From: Siphonodentalium dalli | Lineage: Eukaryota; Mollusca; Scaphopoda; Gadilida; Siphonodentaliidae | Assembly: GCA_032622095.1 (NCBI GenBank) | Contig: CP136064.1 | Span: 253,582,484-253,646,483, forward strand | DNA length: 64,000 nt | Direction of reading: 5' to 3' | Shown: positions 21,543-34,396 of the stretch, in pieces | Position numbering within the stretch: the stretch's first letter is position 1 | How the letters are laid out: the number at the start of each line of letters is the position of its first letter | Notes under the pieces: model-generated | Seen by the model: only the letters and a program-made list of their open reading frames with translations | The model's database searches: none | What the model was told of the DNA's origin: nothing | Program-made: the position numbers and the translations under genes

Positions 21543-23197
21543 GGCTGTCAATGATTCGTGCAGCGTTTGTTGCATCAATGTTGCAATTTCTAACTATCAG
21601 ATTGGTGCATTTTGCTATGATTTTTCATTCAGTTATGAACTACTCCTTCATCAGTTAGCTTATGAATTAGGGGATATATTCATATCCATAAAGTAAAACA
21701 TCACGATATATACACACTGAGATATACCTTGCAACAATGTGTGTAAAGATGCACACAATTTGATTTATGGTCCAGTTGTTCAAATTGGAATTCCAGGATC
21801 TCGGTTACTATTTTTTAACCAAATTGTTCAGTCCAGATCTCAGATTTCTAAGTCAGTTGCCTTGTGGGCAGTATTCAGTTCATTTAAAGATTTGTCAAAC
21901 TTTCAGTTTGTGTTCTTGGAAATTCTAAAAAGAGAGATGTTCTTTTTAAATCCTTGGAAAAAATTTACTAGTACCATTGTCTCCAAATTTGAGCTAGAAA
22001 TCACATTGAATAGAATCTTGCCGAGCTTGTTGTCTGTGTGTATGTATCAGATGTGTCTTAGATTCCCATGAAATCATCCTTAAAGAAATCTGTGATTCAC
22101 ACAAAAAATCTCCCTATGCACTTGTTGAGTTTTCTCAAGTTAAGGAATTTTTCCAGGGAATATTGTATCGATAACACATTAAAAATTTCTTTCATGTGTG
22201 TTGTCACATAGCCATTTCATTGAACTGTCTGGTAGTTATGCTTTTATATTATGGTTTAAGGCCACATTTGCGCTCCAAAATACACCTGATAAAATATTCG
22301 CTTTTGAATTTTTCCCGGTGTTGAAATATGTCAATACAAACTTGAAACTCCCTTTCTATGGCCATTATATATCCCAGAAAGAAGCATTGAAGTCATAAAA
22401 AACACAACTTTGAGCACAATATTTGGGTCCCAAACAAACAACAACCATGTGCATGGCATGGAACAGAAAAGAGCCTTCCTTGTTGATCCAGATATGGTAG
22501 AAATAAAGAGCGTTTTTGTTTCGCTTCTGTGCATAAAATTGATAACAGCTACAAATGAATGTGACCATGGAAATCATTTTTATCAGAATATGAAGACGGT
22601 ATATCACTATTTTGTGTATTTTGCAACCTGTATTTACCTCCTTCAAAATTTGTAAGCTTGAATGAGCCATGTCCTTTTAAAACATATGTATAAAAACAAC
22701 ATATGATACTTCTGAAACTCAATGTTTGTAAAATTTTCTGTGTTGGTCATGTATCTGTTTGTTATCCACTAAAACTAAAATAATGATATGAAATTTTCAA
22801 TTGGTCTGATCAAATAATAGTAACACAAATAATAATGAACTAGAAAACAAAATGTATTATAGATTGACGTTACGTAGTTCATAGTTTTCTTGCTGACGCT
22901 ATCAAAATCAATTGATAAAGTATGATGTCAGTACAGTGATTTGGCTGTGTGTCTTCAAAATCCAAATACATTCTTCTGTTCTATGACCTTCATTCTGCCA
23001 TTATTTAGGTTGCCATTTCTACAAGGCCATAGATTGGTTGCAGGTGTATATATCTCGGGGCCTTTCTGGTGCCCTGTGGCATGGGATTGAGAAAAAAATG
23101 ACTACTTTTGAGAGTTTCAGATTTGTTCTTCAAAACATGTTCTGTTTTCACTGAACCTTTATATCTGACATATGAGCCATACCTATCTATGAAATAG
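21543..23197. other. No gene recognised; possible T2-like element at 22258-22677
   Basis: From TTTAAGGCCACATTTGCGC (22257) to AATGAGCCATGTCCTTTTAA (22677) the ends are weakly inverted and TTAA-bounded, suggesting a decayed T2-like element. Overlapping frames on both strands there show no coding signature. The rest is apparently single copy. Confidence 0.35.
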
Positions 23198-23361
23198 ATA
23201 GAACCACATGAGTGTCTGGATTTTGACGAAATTATCGCACGAGATTTGTTGGCGGAGCGATACCTCGAGTGCGGGACGCAGTACCGCACGAGAGGTGTCG
23301 CGTTCCGCCAACAAATTGAGTGCGATACTTCGTCAAAATCCAGAAACTCATGCGGTTCTAT
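23198..23361. repeat. 164-bp hairpin
   Basis: ATAGAACCACATGAGTGTCTGG plus ATTTTGACGAA, GCGATA and TGTTGGCGGA segments pair with their complements up to CTCATGCGGTTCTAT. A GC-rich centre (GAGTGCGGGACGCAGTACCGCAC) forms the tip. The family is unknown. Confidence 0.75.
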
Positions 23362-24589
23362 TTTTATTACATATCTCCGTATCATAGTAAGCTGACTCAC
23401 AGTCGTACATCTCCAGTACAGAAAATGTGAATTTAATTGAGTTTTAACACTGAATGAAATAGTTCCGTCGACAGATTGCACTAGTGCGATTCTGAGAATT
23501 ATCAAACGCCTGGAAACTCGTGAGATCATGCGAATTACGTTGATAGATATGTAATAAATTATGAATCCACCCAATCTTCATAAACTTGATAATGATTTTT
23601 AATTGTATTGTTACTGAACTATAATATGGTCATTGGACTTAACAAGCAGGAGAGGTTTTCCTTTCAAAGACTGATTAAAGGGATTTGGAATGTGTTTTAA
23701 CATCCCAATTGACATGGATGGACTACAGTATTTTCACGTCGACAACATCTAGATTTTAAATTAAGAAAATATCTAAGGTTCATATTTGGAATATCATTGT
23801 TCTGAATAATGTATCATTGTTCTGTTGACCAGATCTGAAACTCCCTAATGTCTCATGTTCACTGAACCATGAAGTAAATAGTGCTATCTTGATGTTCGTT
23901 TGTAAATTTATCAGATTGGAAAGATTTTAAAATGTTATGTTTTTCGTGTTTAATTTTATTTTGCATTGTCTTTTATTGAGATCATGATTTTTCTTTGACA
24001 TATCAATATCTGATTAGCAATCCATGACAGGGAGGTTGAGCATCAGTTAACTAACCCATACCATGCAGATCCTAATTTAATGTAGTGACTACCATACACT
24101 ATCCTGCAAAATTATTTACGACTTTAAGAATTTTTTATGTTAAATTCTGTTAATATTCTTGAATTTTAGCCAGGTATTGTTACATGCACATTTGGCATCT
24201 GACTTTTTTGCCAATAATAGTTGAACTCATCCCCACCCTGTCTGCAACAGTTGAGTTAGTTTAACTCGCTCAACCACCCATAATAAAAACAGAATGTTTT
24301 TCTAAAAACTGTTTTTTCTAAATCAATGTTTTTCTAAAAACAGAATGTTTTTTCAACACCCGCTATCTACCAATATATGTAGAAGAGTTTATTCTCTCAA
24401 TAAAGAAACTTCCATTTAAGATGACTGTTGAAGGAAATCAAGCGCTTGTATGGGATATGTGAAATTCTGTTGAAAAGATATCTATCTTGTCATGTTTCAA
24501 TTTTATTGCGAAAATCTTGCCTTGCATTGTGGTCATTATTGCGAAAACAATTAGGACTCGCTGTATTTTTCTCCCCTACTAAAAACTGG
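23362..24589. other. No gene recognised
   Basis: Single-copy AT-rich sequence. A local repeat of ATGTTTTTCTAAAAAC occurs at about 24294-24350. Confidence 0.5.
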
Positions 24590-24593
24590 TTAA

Positions 24594-24828
24594 CCCTTTC
24601 ATGACGGGAACTGCGCCAATGCTGCTTTAAAGACCCTGTCCCAGTGCATTCTCTTATATATGCGAGCCTCGCATATATAAGAGAATGCACTGGCTGTCAA
24701 GGTAACAAAATTTATGCTAATGCATTCTCTTATACATGCAAGGCTCCCTATGGGAGACTCATATAAGAGAATGCATTGGCACAGGGTTTTTACGCAAATT
24801 TTCAGAAAGCTCCAGTCATGGAAGGATT
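24594..24828. mobile_element. MITE-B copy 7
   Basis: TTAA at 24590-24593, left end CCCTTTCATGACGGGAACTG. The first hairpin has lost its centre (TATATGCGAGCCTCGCATATA meet directly). Right end CCAGTCATGGAAGGATTA has lost the TTAA. Confidence 0.75.
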
Positions 24829-25461
24829 ATTATAAAAATATCCATGGAATTGTAACCATTTCTTCAGTTATTTTTTTCATATTTGTGAAAGCTATCTGAT
24901 GTTGTCATCTCCATCTCATAAATTTTTGTCATTTTTGGAAAGTCGTGAACATGGTTCGTTTTATAGTTTTCTGTTTCCCAAATACATGACAACCTCCATT
25001 TTTCTCACTAGTGTGATATCACAGATTTCAGTCCTCCATCATCAATTTTATTTATATTCAAAATATAATAATCATCTAGAATGTTTTTTAAATTGTTATT
25101 TCTGCACTAAAGTGTTAATACCGAGGAAAGTAGTTCACTATATTACTATACCCACATCGTGTTATCTGAGATTTATCAGAAATGTAAAATAGGTGATTTC
25201 AAACTTTTTGAAAGTCAATCTTCTGTATGAATAATATGTATAAAAAGAATGTTGTCAAATCACCAAAATATAAATCGTTATAAAATATAAGTTTGTGGCT
25301 TGACACCATTGTATTTATAAGCTGATTCATAAACAAAATTAAGAGACTACATAATAATTAAATCTTGAGTGAAAAATTATTTTTGGGCTTTTAAATATTG
25401 CTGATTATTTGGAACTTTATAACGATGGTCTATCTGTGAGTATATCAAGTGCCACCATGAC
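24829..25461. other. No gene recognised
   Basis: AT-rich single-copy sequence with no supported coding frame. Confidence 0.5.
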
Positions 25462-25463
25462 TA

Positions 25464-25677
25464 CAATAATGCTCTTAAGTAATTGACTTCTTAACCACAG
25501 CAGAATTATGGGTAACTTTTCAGGATTAAGTCGGAAATATGGCTTGTTGCCATTCATCGGAAAGCTCTCCCTGAGAGCTTTCCGATGAATGGCAACAAGC
25601 CATATTTCCGACTAAATCCTGAAAAGTTACCCATAATTCTGCTGTGGTTAAGAAGTCGATTACTTAGAGCATTACTG
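25464..25677. mobile_element. MITE-D copy 9
   Basis: TA at 25462-25463 and 25678-25679. Left terminus CAATAATGCTCTTAAGTAAT has small changes; the arms are otherwise complete and pair to the tip GAAAGCTCTC-CCT-GAGAGCTTTC. Confidence 0.85.
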
Positions 25678-25767
25678 TATATTTTTGCCCTCAATGACCA
25701 CTTTCATGTTGATAATACATCAGCATTGTCAAATGGTTGTATAATTGTATCGAAATGAACTGTTTAA

Positions 25768-26006
25768 CCCTTCCATGACGGGAGCTTCCTGAATTTTTTT
25801 TAAAACCCAGTGCCAATGCATTCTCTTATAAATGCGAGTCTCCCATATGGAGCCTCGCATATTTAAAAGAATAGATTGGCCTAACAATATTTACCTTGAT
25901 CTTGTAAGCCAGTGCATTCTCTGACTCAAATATATTAGAGAATGCATTGGCACAGAATATTTAATGCTGCACCAGCACAGCTCCCATCATGAACCCCATG
26001 AAAGGG
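25768..26006. mobile_element. MITE-B copy 8
   Basis: TTAA at 25764-25767 and 26007-26010. The second hairpin has lost most of its left arm; the right end has a duplicated CATGAACCC before CATGAAAGGG. Confidence 0.75.
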
Positions 26007-26010
26007 TTAA

Positions 26011-29000
26011 TGAGGCACATTTCGGAATCCCTTTGGTTTTAATTTGGTGTGAAAATCACAATATTTTGATCTGTTTTCCAGAAGTGAATATTTAGTGCAG
26101 TTTTAAGTAACTGAATTGGTGCATGATTATGTTTTAGTACTATTTTAATATTAATCTTTTTGATTATCGGATTGATTGATTGATTGATCTTATTGATTAT
26201 TGGATTGATTGATTAATCTTTTATCTTTATTGAATATTGGATTGATTGATACGTCATTGAAGGATTATATAAATGTGTAATAGTGTACATGTTTGTTACG
26301 CGTGAATTATGTGATCGATATGAGGACATATATGACGATATATGTGCATGAATTATATGTATATATACATTTATACCATGATGGATTTAACATATTGAAC
26401 TTTTAGAATAATGTTTTTATGTCAATTTTATTTCTTTTTAGGAGACTTTTCTTGCATTTCTAAGAAACTTGGAAGTGTGAACTATTTTTTCAACAAAAAA
26501 ATAGAAATTAGTTTTCAACATATAACTTATGTTAATGAGAATTTTGAATGTGATTGTGGTTATTTGGTTTATCTGTTGTTACCTCGAATGGCATGATCCC
26601 AAAACATTGAATTAATTAGCTCCCAACAATGTGATGATTGTTGAAGCCACAGCATTCATATTTCACAGGAGATCATTTTTGTGACTGATGTCAGCGTAAA
26701 ACTAAATATAGTTTGTGCTTATAGCAGTATTTCATTACACCCGATGTGTGTATATGCAAAAGAGTGAAACATAAAAACTTTTGTTGCCAAAAATGCAGCC
26801 AAATATGTGCTAATATTTAGGTAACAATGACACTATATTACTAAAAAGTACTTTGAAATGAAAATATCCTGTCATAAAATAGATATTCAAGTTTGAAATG
26901 CATGTTTCCTGAAGAATAATAACACATGAATGGAAAACAAAATATTCTGAAATGAGGAGATAGAAAATTATCATAACAGTATAATTTTAAGCCAGACCGT
27001 AGAATGTCTTCCTCTGTGCATTGTTACAGCAGGAAATATGTTATCTAATTCCTTTTGTGAAAACCGTTTTTTGGTGGAATATATTCAGAGAAAATTCAAT
27101 ATTATTTCTCTAGAAAGAAAAGAAATGGATGGCAATAATTTGAGGTAACACAGATGTCTTATACTACCCGCTCCCTGCACCGACATGAATGCAGTTTAAG
27201 AGATATATACATTGGTTTTGACGAGGGGCGGGCACCCTGATAGCCTGCGGAGAGAAGCGAGAGATACTGTTAATAATATCCACTATTGGACCCTGTATTC
27301 ATCACCCATGTTACGATTGTTGTTGTAGTCACTGTGTTCGCTGTGTCTGTTTATCATGGCATTTTCCCGATGAGTTTGGAGATACACGTTAAAAAATGTT
27401 TTTTTTAGAAATGAAAGGTTTAAAACTTTTTTAAGGTTGTTACGGTAACTAAATCTCATATTGAAGTGAACAGTTTCAAATTTGACGTATGGAATTGTTT
27501 TGAGTCCAGTCCCAGGTGTGGCAGATTCTAAGATGTATATATGCCTGACTTCAGAGCATCACCATATTTTGAGGAAATGCTTTTTCACTAACGTTTGCTC
27601 TGTCACATTCTAAGATAATACTTTCTATCTCTACCAGAGTGCATCAATCATAAATTCTTTCTGACTGTTCAACATTATAAATTTAGCACAGATTCAAAAT
27701 TCTATATTTAGCACAGGTTTCGCCCCACAACAATGGCAGAGATCATGAGTTCACTATACTCCTCAAAAAATGTTGAAAGTGGAATATTTTGGTGATAAAA
27801 TTTGAAGTTCCCTTCATGTTGGTTAAAATTACTGAAAATTGAATACCGTTACAGGTTTCAGTGTTTCATTCAGCCCCTTACCTGTATTGATTCATAAAGG
27901 AGGCACGTTACCTGTGTTTCATTCAGGAGGCAACTTTACCCAATGGCATATCCTGTAATTCTTTTCGTAGATCACTTGGCAATTTTCGATGGTTATTTGC
28001 TCTTTCGGTGGGTTAAATTGTAGAATTTCTCGATGTTTCAGTACAGCTCTCGTTACACACATTCACAGATAATAGAGATTTATTTTCTTTATTGAACAGT
28101 ACTTTGAGAAGACTGTTTTCACTGATGAAATCTTTTAAGACAAATAAATTCACATTTGATGATGCAGCATTTTCAAAATATTGTAGGAATGTTATTGACA
28201 GTAGCAATTAAAATATGTAATATTAAAATACATCTGTCAGTTAACTTCCAGGAAAATTTATGAAAAACAATTAAACCTGTTTTGCAAATTCAGAAGTATA
28301 GAATAATTATGAGCTGAGTACATTAAACACGTGATTTCTCCCAATCATCAGGTTTTAATAACAGACACAGTGAATAGCAACATATAGATATTAGACAATG
28401 TAATTTGTTAATTTGGTTGTTTTATAATATTCCTATCTAATGACATATCGTGTCAAACATGGTTTGTCAACCTTTGTTATAATATTAAATTGTTACTGAG
28501 ATGCACTTGTTTATTTTACAAAGTTAAAATGCAAGAACATCAGATGTTCTTTCAAGATATTTCGAATGTTGGAATTTGATTGGTTGATAATATAGATCAT
28601 GTGATTAACGCTTTGCTTGTCGTAAGCAAGTACGCAGAACTGTCTAACAGTTCGTCGATTGCTGCTGTCGCCAATAACATGATTATTTGAGCATTGCAGT
28701 GCCGCAGAAGGGAGAAAATATCTTGAAAGATTTGTTTTGTATTTATTTTCGATTGCACATGTTAGTGAGTGCTTGTGCATGCATGATAACTATAAACAGT
28801 TTCCATGGCAACAAGTCACATGACTCACAAACCAAAGCTTCACTACGAGAAAAATAAGTTACAAAATATTCAACTGCTTTTTGCCCTCAGCTTAGAAACC
28901 TCAATAACAAAATTATTCGCAAAAAGATTTCTCTGTTATATTCATCAACAATTGACCGTTTAATATCAATTTCGTCCCTTGGAAAAAAAAATATTTTTTA

Positions 29001-29267
29001 ATTTGATATCACTCTTACTAACATGTTCATGATAGAGTGACACAACTTAGTATCTTGTTTCCATCAATTTCATTTTAGAGATGATATATACATTTCAAAA
29101 TAAATTATGAACTCATAGTTCATACATTTCAAAACAAACTATGGAAAAATCACTCTGATTACATACATTTCCTTTGCATGCTGATCATTCTCATTTATAA
29201 TGCTTGTCTTGACTCATTGCCTTGTCTTGCGCTGCACAGTACTATTTTGATCACTTCCATTTATATA
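26011..29267. other. No gene recognised; (GATT)n at about 26163-26257
   Basis: Longest featureless stretch of the window. It contains an interrupted GATT/ATTG microsatellite and a 15-16 bp inverted pair (TCTTTCAAGATATTT at 28547, AAATATCTTGAAAGA at 28717). No exon can be supported. Confidence 0.5.
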
Positions 29268-29480
29268 CAGTAATGCCCTAAATAATCGACTCCTTAACCA
29301 CAGCAGAATTATGGGTAATTTTTCGGGATTTAGTTGGAAATATGGCTTGTTGCCATTCATTGGAAAGTTCTCAGTGAGAGCTTTCCGATGAATGGCAACA
29401 AGCCATATTTCCGACTAAATCCTGAAAAGTTACCCATAATTTTGCTGTGGTTATGGAGTCGATTATTTAGGGCTTTACTT
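29268..29480. mobile_element. MITE-D copy 10
   Basis: TA at 29266-29267. The right terminus is mutated (GGGCTTTACTTT), so the second TA is not recognisable. Several arm mismatches (GGATTTAGTTGG, TTTTGCTGTGG) make it an older copy. Confidence 0.8.
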
Positions 29481-30342
29481 TTAACTTTGCACTATCATCA
29501 TTGAAGTGTTCACTCAATGAACCTCAATTTTTGCTTTATTAATATGACTCATGGAAACTGTTATAGTATTTGGATGTATTTTTTTTCTCAGACCTAGCTT
29601 CACACCATATTGGAAATTTCAACTGTTTCGTGGAAATATTGAAAACATTCAAAATCTGATGTAAAATTTTATGCACTTTATTATGAAATCACACTCACGT
29701 CTGAATGTATTGTGAAAAAAAAAATATTAAACAGAAGAAATAATAAAGAATAAATAAATGTTTGGTACAATTTAAATAAAACATCCCATTTCCAGTACTA
29801 ATCATGAAACATTGATCGAATTAAAGTGGAATTGATTTTCATCTACAAGGACCATCTCATTGATGTACTAAAAGCTGTTTGTAGTATTGAGCCTATCGGC
29901 GAACATATCACACTATGGTGGTTGCTAGGTTACCACCCATGCACAAGCCTTATAGTCGTTACTCTACTGGCAACAAAGGCTGCCCCATTTGTTGACGTAG
30001 ATTGCTTGTTGCTTCGCTGTCACGATGCGGTTCTCATTTGAGAGGATCGCGGACACTGCTTATTATGAATACGTCTGTGTGCCATCATCGCTTTGTTACC
30101 GCTCCTCTTAAAGAGAAACAATAAAACGCAAACCCTTATTACTCACTGAATTTGTCTTGCTGCTTATTTGTCCATCCTTTATAATAACTGAACCTATGGG
30201 TATGTGCGGTCGAAATTTGTGTGACCAAATCTACACTTTATTTTAAAGGGATCCAAAGCACTCGCAGCGAGTTAACGTGCAAAATATCTAAAAGTCTGTC
30301 AAAATATCACCACTAAGAAGAACACGGAGATATAGAGTTCAT
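29481..30342. other. No gene recognised
   Basis: A 71-codon frame around 29826 has no similarity I recognise and no splice context. Confidence 0.45.
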
Positions 30343-30570
30343 TGTTCATTATTGATAGTTCATCAATGGAGTACTAATGAAATTTCACATGTTGAAACCA
30401 TTGTTATGTAAACAAAACTGTTACAGTGATTTTTCATAAAACATCGCTAATCGATATTAATAAGTTCAAATATTGGACTTTATGGTTAATTCCACTGTAA
30501 CAGTAATGTTTACATAACAATAGTTTTGATATGTGAAATATCTCATTATTGAAGAGTTATTAATAATGAA
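30343..30570. mobile_element. Family E copy 2
   Basis: Arms: TTCATTATTGATAGTTC...GAAATTTCACATGTTG...ATTGTTATGTAAACAAAAC...TGTTACAGTG pair with the complement ending AATAATGAA. This is the complete form; copy 1 at 9437 is inverted relative to it and lacks the outer arm on one side. Confidence 0.7.
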
Positions 30571-30591
30571 AATAAGAACAAGGACCATCAA

Positions 30592-30804
30592 CAGTAATGC
30601 TCTAAATAATCAACTCCTTAACCACAGCAGAATTATGGGTAACTTTTCAGGATTTAGTTGGAAATATGGCTTGTTGCCATTCATCCGAAAGCTCTCAGTG
30701 AGAGCTTTCCGATGAATGGCAACAAGCCATATTTCCAACTAAATCCTGAAAAGTTACTCATAATTCTGCTGTGGTTAAGGAGTCGATTATTTAGAGCATT
30801 ACTG
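30592..30804. mobile_element. MITE-D copy 11
   Basis: TA at 30590-30591 is altered to CA; right TA at 30805-30806. A 213-bp complete hairpin inserted 21 bp after family E copy 2. Confidence 0.85.
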
Positions 30805-30806
30805 TA

Positions 30807-31700
30807 TTTGTTCATGTACCTGTTGATGACGTTTTACAGACTTTTATGTTATTTCACATGAACCCACTTTGAATGCCTTTAGTCCCTTTAAACTTTTACA
30901 AATACTTAGGTTGCATTCTGGGTATATGGATTGGAAGTAGGTTGATAAATGCATGAAAAGCTTATACATGGACTATAGATGCCTCAAGATGACATGATAC
31001 AAATGTTTTTCTCCTGAATATAAAGCAGGATCTTCTTCCTTTTTTGTTGTATTCTACAACATTTATTGTTGTCTTTTTCCGAATATGGCAAAAATAAAGA
31101 GCATTTGGGCAGAAAGTTGAAACTAATGCTCCATTCTTTTCAGAAAATAGTCTGTATATAAGTATTCCATGTATTTACCTGATTTGATCCTCATCCTGAC
31201 AAAAACAAGTACTTACTAGTTACATTGACAGTTTACTTTCTAGTGAGTCTTCAATGTTTTAAATAAAGTTTGGGACCCTGTGCTAATCCAAATTTTACAC
31301 ACAATTCACAAGCACAGAACTGTTCTTAACATATCCAAATTTGAAAAGCCAATATAGCGCTCATGTTGAACGTAAAAGGCCATATTCTTTCAAAGAAAGT
31401 GCATTTTAATTCATGAATTTAAAATACTTCATTCATTTGTAGATTTGTACACATATTCCGACTAGGTCAAACCCTGTCAGTAATCAATATTAGCAAGGGA
31501 CATAATCCACATACCAAACCTGTGTGTCGAGTCCTGTAATGTCTCATTATTAGTGTCCCTTCTCATTGGGTCTGGGGTGATAATGCCGAGACAAAATGCT
31601 GAACTATTACCCGCCCGGAACTATCCAACCACAGCTATTTCTGGTAAATGGCTCGCTTACAATTGTATTGGACCGCATCTTGTGTATACTTATGATATAT
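30807..31700. other. No gene recognised
   Basis: AT-rich single-copy sequence. Confidence 0.5.
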
Positions 31701-31702
31701 AA

Positions 31703-31965
31703 CCCTTTCTATACTAAAGCATCATTGACGAGTAGTTATCCCTTAAGAAATGTTCAGATATAAGTTCAACAAGCAACCATAGGTCGTTGGTTGAACTTAT
31801 TATCTGGACAGGTCCCGCCAAAGAATGTAAATCCTTCAGCACTTATATAATCTTCATTTGACTATAGTCTGCTTATTTTTCCTGAACACTCCTCCAGATG
31901 AATAATAGCCCATTCCGAAGTTATGATTATAACTGAATGGGAGAATCCATTTAGTATAGAAAGGG
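31703..31965. mobile_element. MITE-A copy 5
   Basis: Left flank ATAA instead of TTAA, right TTAA at 31966-31969; ends CCCTTTCTATACTAAAGC and CCATTTAGTATAGAAAGGG. Carries the internal hairpin around AGCAACCATAGGTCGTTGG. No nested insertion, so it shows the length of an uninterrupted A element (263 bp). Confidence 0.8.
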
Positions 31966-32151
31966 TTAATAGTGTGTTGTATATACAACATAAGGTCTGG
32001 GAGTAGACCGGTTTCGCAAACTCACGTTTACTGTAGCTGTTGCAAACATGTTGGAGGACCCACCATTCACCCGTGTTCATATATCAGAATTCCACACAAA
32101 ATTTCACACCGAAATCCACGGAACTCAACAAAATCAACAGCTATTTCTTAA

Positions 32152-32362
32152 CCCTGCCATGAGTGGAGTTTCCTGACATTTTGTGAAAACCATGTGCCTA
32201 TGCATTCTATTATATATGCGAGTCTCCCACAGGGAGCCTCGCATATGTAAGACAATACATTGGCTTAACAATATTTACCTTGACCTTGTAAGCCCATACA
32301 TTCTCTTTATATATGCATATAATCTTTAAAACTGCAAAAGCGCAGCACCCGTTATAATAGGG
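32152..32362. mobile_element. MITE-B copy 9
   Basis: TTAA at 32148-32151 and 32363-32366. The second hairpin is reduced to its left arm. Right end GCACCCGTTATAATAGGG is mutated. Confidence 0.7.
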
Positions 32363-32517
32363 TTAAAGAGAATCAATATGAAATTTGAAAGCTGATGAAC
32401 ATTGAGAGGCAGACTTCATCATATCCAGATGTTATGAAGTAGTGGCATGTCGTCCTCATGATTTAGCAGGTTTTTTTTACTCTCTTGAAATAAGCGTGAC
32501 ATAGTTCTAACTGTTAA

Positions 32518-32747
32518 CCATTTCATGGTGGGAGCCGTGCTGGTGCAACATTAAAGACCCTGTGCCAGCATTATCTTATATATGCGAGTCTCCCATAGGG
32601 AGCCTCGCATATGAGAGACCACTGGCTGTCAAGGTAAAAATTGTTAGGCCAATATATACTTATATATGCGAAGCTCCCTTTGGGAGACTCACATATATAC
32701 GAGAATGCACTGGCACATGGTTTTCGCAAAATTTCAGGAAGCTCTAA
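32518..32747. mobile_element. MITE-B copy 10 (right end lost)
   Basis: TTAA at 32514-32517, left end CCATTTCATGGTGGGAGCC. It ends at CAGGAAGCTCTAAGTC without the terminal CATGAAAGGG. Confidence 0.65.
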
Positions 32748-33169
32748 GTCAGAGCTTAATATTTCCAGATCAATTTGTTATGAATTTATCTATAAAGATG
32801 CCTCCTTAACGACACGGGCGGCATTCGTTGCAGAAATATTAATATTTGTTCAAATCGCCATCAACAGAAGGAATATTAAAACATTATATAGTTTGGTTCA
32901 TATGCCAAACATAATAGGTGCGTAAATAGTATATTGTCGTCAAGATGTACGATGGTTTACGTAAACGAAAGGCCTGCTCGTGTTACAGAAGTTGTGCTTC
33001 TTTTTACATAACACAGCGCAATTCTATTGGTTAATCACACAATAATGATATAAACGCTCTTTATTATTTCCATATCAGGAAAAAACAGTAACAAATAACA
33101 CTCTTTATGTTTGCCATATTCAGATCTAAACAAAAGCCAGGTAAACATAACGTTTTTTGCTTTTACAAA

Positions 33170-33325
33170 GGGAAAAAATTGACAATAACATACTATTTAT
33201 GCCATATTTCTGATTGGTACAGAGTCTGTCTATATTTTACTATTCTTTCTGTTTATGGCGGTTTTTAACGGAGGTGAATATTTTAACAGCACACCCACCG
33301 CCAACGCCGCCCGTATCTTAAAAAC
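33170..33325 (+). repeat. Family L copy 1
   Basis: Matches 52690-52840 in the order GACAATAAC / ATTTATG / TGATTGG / CTATATTTTACTATTCTTTC / TGTTTATGGCGGTTTTTAA / AACAGCACACCCACCGC. Frames do not agree between copies, so it is non-coding. 32750-33169 holds no other feature. Confidence 0.55.
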
Positions 33326-33363
33326 TTCTTATGAGAAGGAATTATTGGGTGAGATTTTTTAAG

Positions 33364-34063
33364 TGGCATGTTTCACTTGATAACATGGGAATTTACAATA
33401 CAGTAATACTGTTTAAATGGCATGTTTCACTTGATAACATGGGACTTTACAATACAGTAATACTGTGTAAATGGCTTGTTTCGCTTGATAACATAGGAAT
33501 TTACAATACAGTAATACTGTTTAAATGTACTCAATCCGATAAAACTCCTCTCAATTACTATTTCAATGGCTTCGGGGGTCAAAAGTATTTGATTCGAGTC
33601 GAGGAAGTCACCCATCAAAGCTCAGATTTGATAGATATCAATTTTAGAAATCTATTATTTTTCATTAACGGGAATACTTTCTGGCCCAGATCTCAGTCAA
33701 AATTGCGTTATTATTACCACTTGATTTTAGAGTTATCCATCCTTGTCTGTTTGAATAGAGTTTTGGTGTACAAATCTCGAGCAGGATACGAACTTGACGG
33801 CAATTATTAGTACTCATCTCGAGAACATAACAAATTTAAAAAATCAATATCTAATAACTCTGAGCTTTGTTTGATGGGTTTCTCGACTCGAATCAAATAT
33901 TTTTTACCCCCAAAGCCAAAGAAATAGTAATATAGGACCCTCTGATCGGATTGTTGTTGTTGGAATCTGTTGAGATGGGGACCCTCTTTACGGATTGAGT
34001 ACCTTTAAATGGCATGTTTCGCTTGATAACATGGGAATTTACAATACAGTAATACTGGTTATA
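33364..34063 (+). repeat. 54-bp tandem repeat, three plus one units, split by G3
   Basis: Units starting TGGCATGTTTCACTTGATAA at 33364, 33418 and 33472; a fourth starts at 34010 after the G3 insertion. Each contains GGAATTTACAATACAGTAATA. Confidence 0.85.
33535..34004. mobile_element. Family G copy 3
   Basis: Flanked by TTAA at 33531-33534 and 34005-34008, each part of the TTTAAA of the 54-bp repeat. It belongs to a subtype with an extra GTTGTTGTTGGAATCTGTTG segment near the right end, shared with G6. Left end ATGTACTCAATCCG has one change from AGGTACTC. Confidence 0.8.
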
Positions 34064-34396
34064 GTATTAAAGATTAGAAAATTAATGATATAGAATTAAA
34101 ACATGATCTGTCCGCTCCTCAAATACATGTTATCTCACACAAGGGTATGCACAGGTAAACTTCTCAGGTGACGGGTAGAAAATAACTACCTGTCCTTTGT
34201 GACAAGTAGAAATATAGGAACATTTCGAGCCGTGCCTGCACGCCTCGAAAGCAGCAGCCTACAGTAATATGTTAACAATATCCATCACCATCTCATCCTC
34301 TAGTGTAGAATATACACCGAAACCTGTGATATTTCCTCCGATCTTGTGGTTGCTTTCCCTCTTGTAACTGTCTTGTCTGGCTGCTTTAGCATTAAC

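Noticed and set aside
22198-22670. Overlapping frames on both strands
   Set aside because: No similarity recognised, no splice sites; more likely part of a decayed TTAA-bounded element.
23005-23574. 189-codon reverse-strand frame
   Set aside because: It runs straight through the 23198-23361 hairpin, has no splice context and shows no recognisable domain.
28547-28731. 15-16 bp inverted pair 170 bp apart
   Set aside because: Single short match with no second copy or target duplication; could be chance in AT-rich DNA.
29826-30041. 71-codon frame that might be a small protein
   Set aside because: No recognisable motif, start context or neighbouring exon; length is within chance expectation.
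33331-33810. 159-codon frame
   Set aside because: Composed of the 54-bp tandem repeat and one arm of G3.
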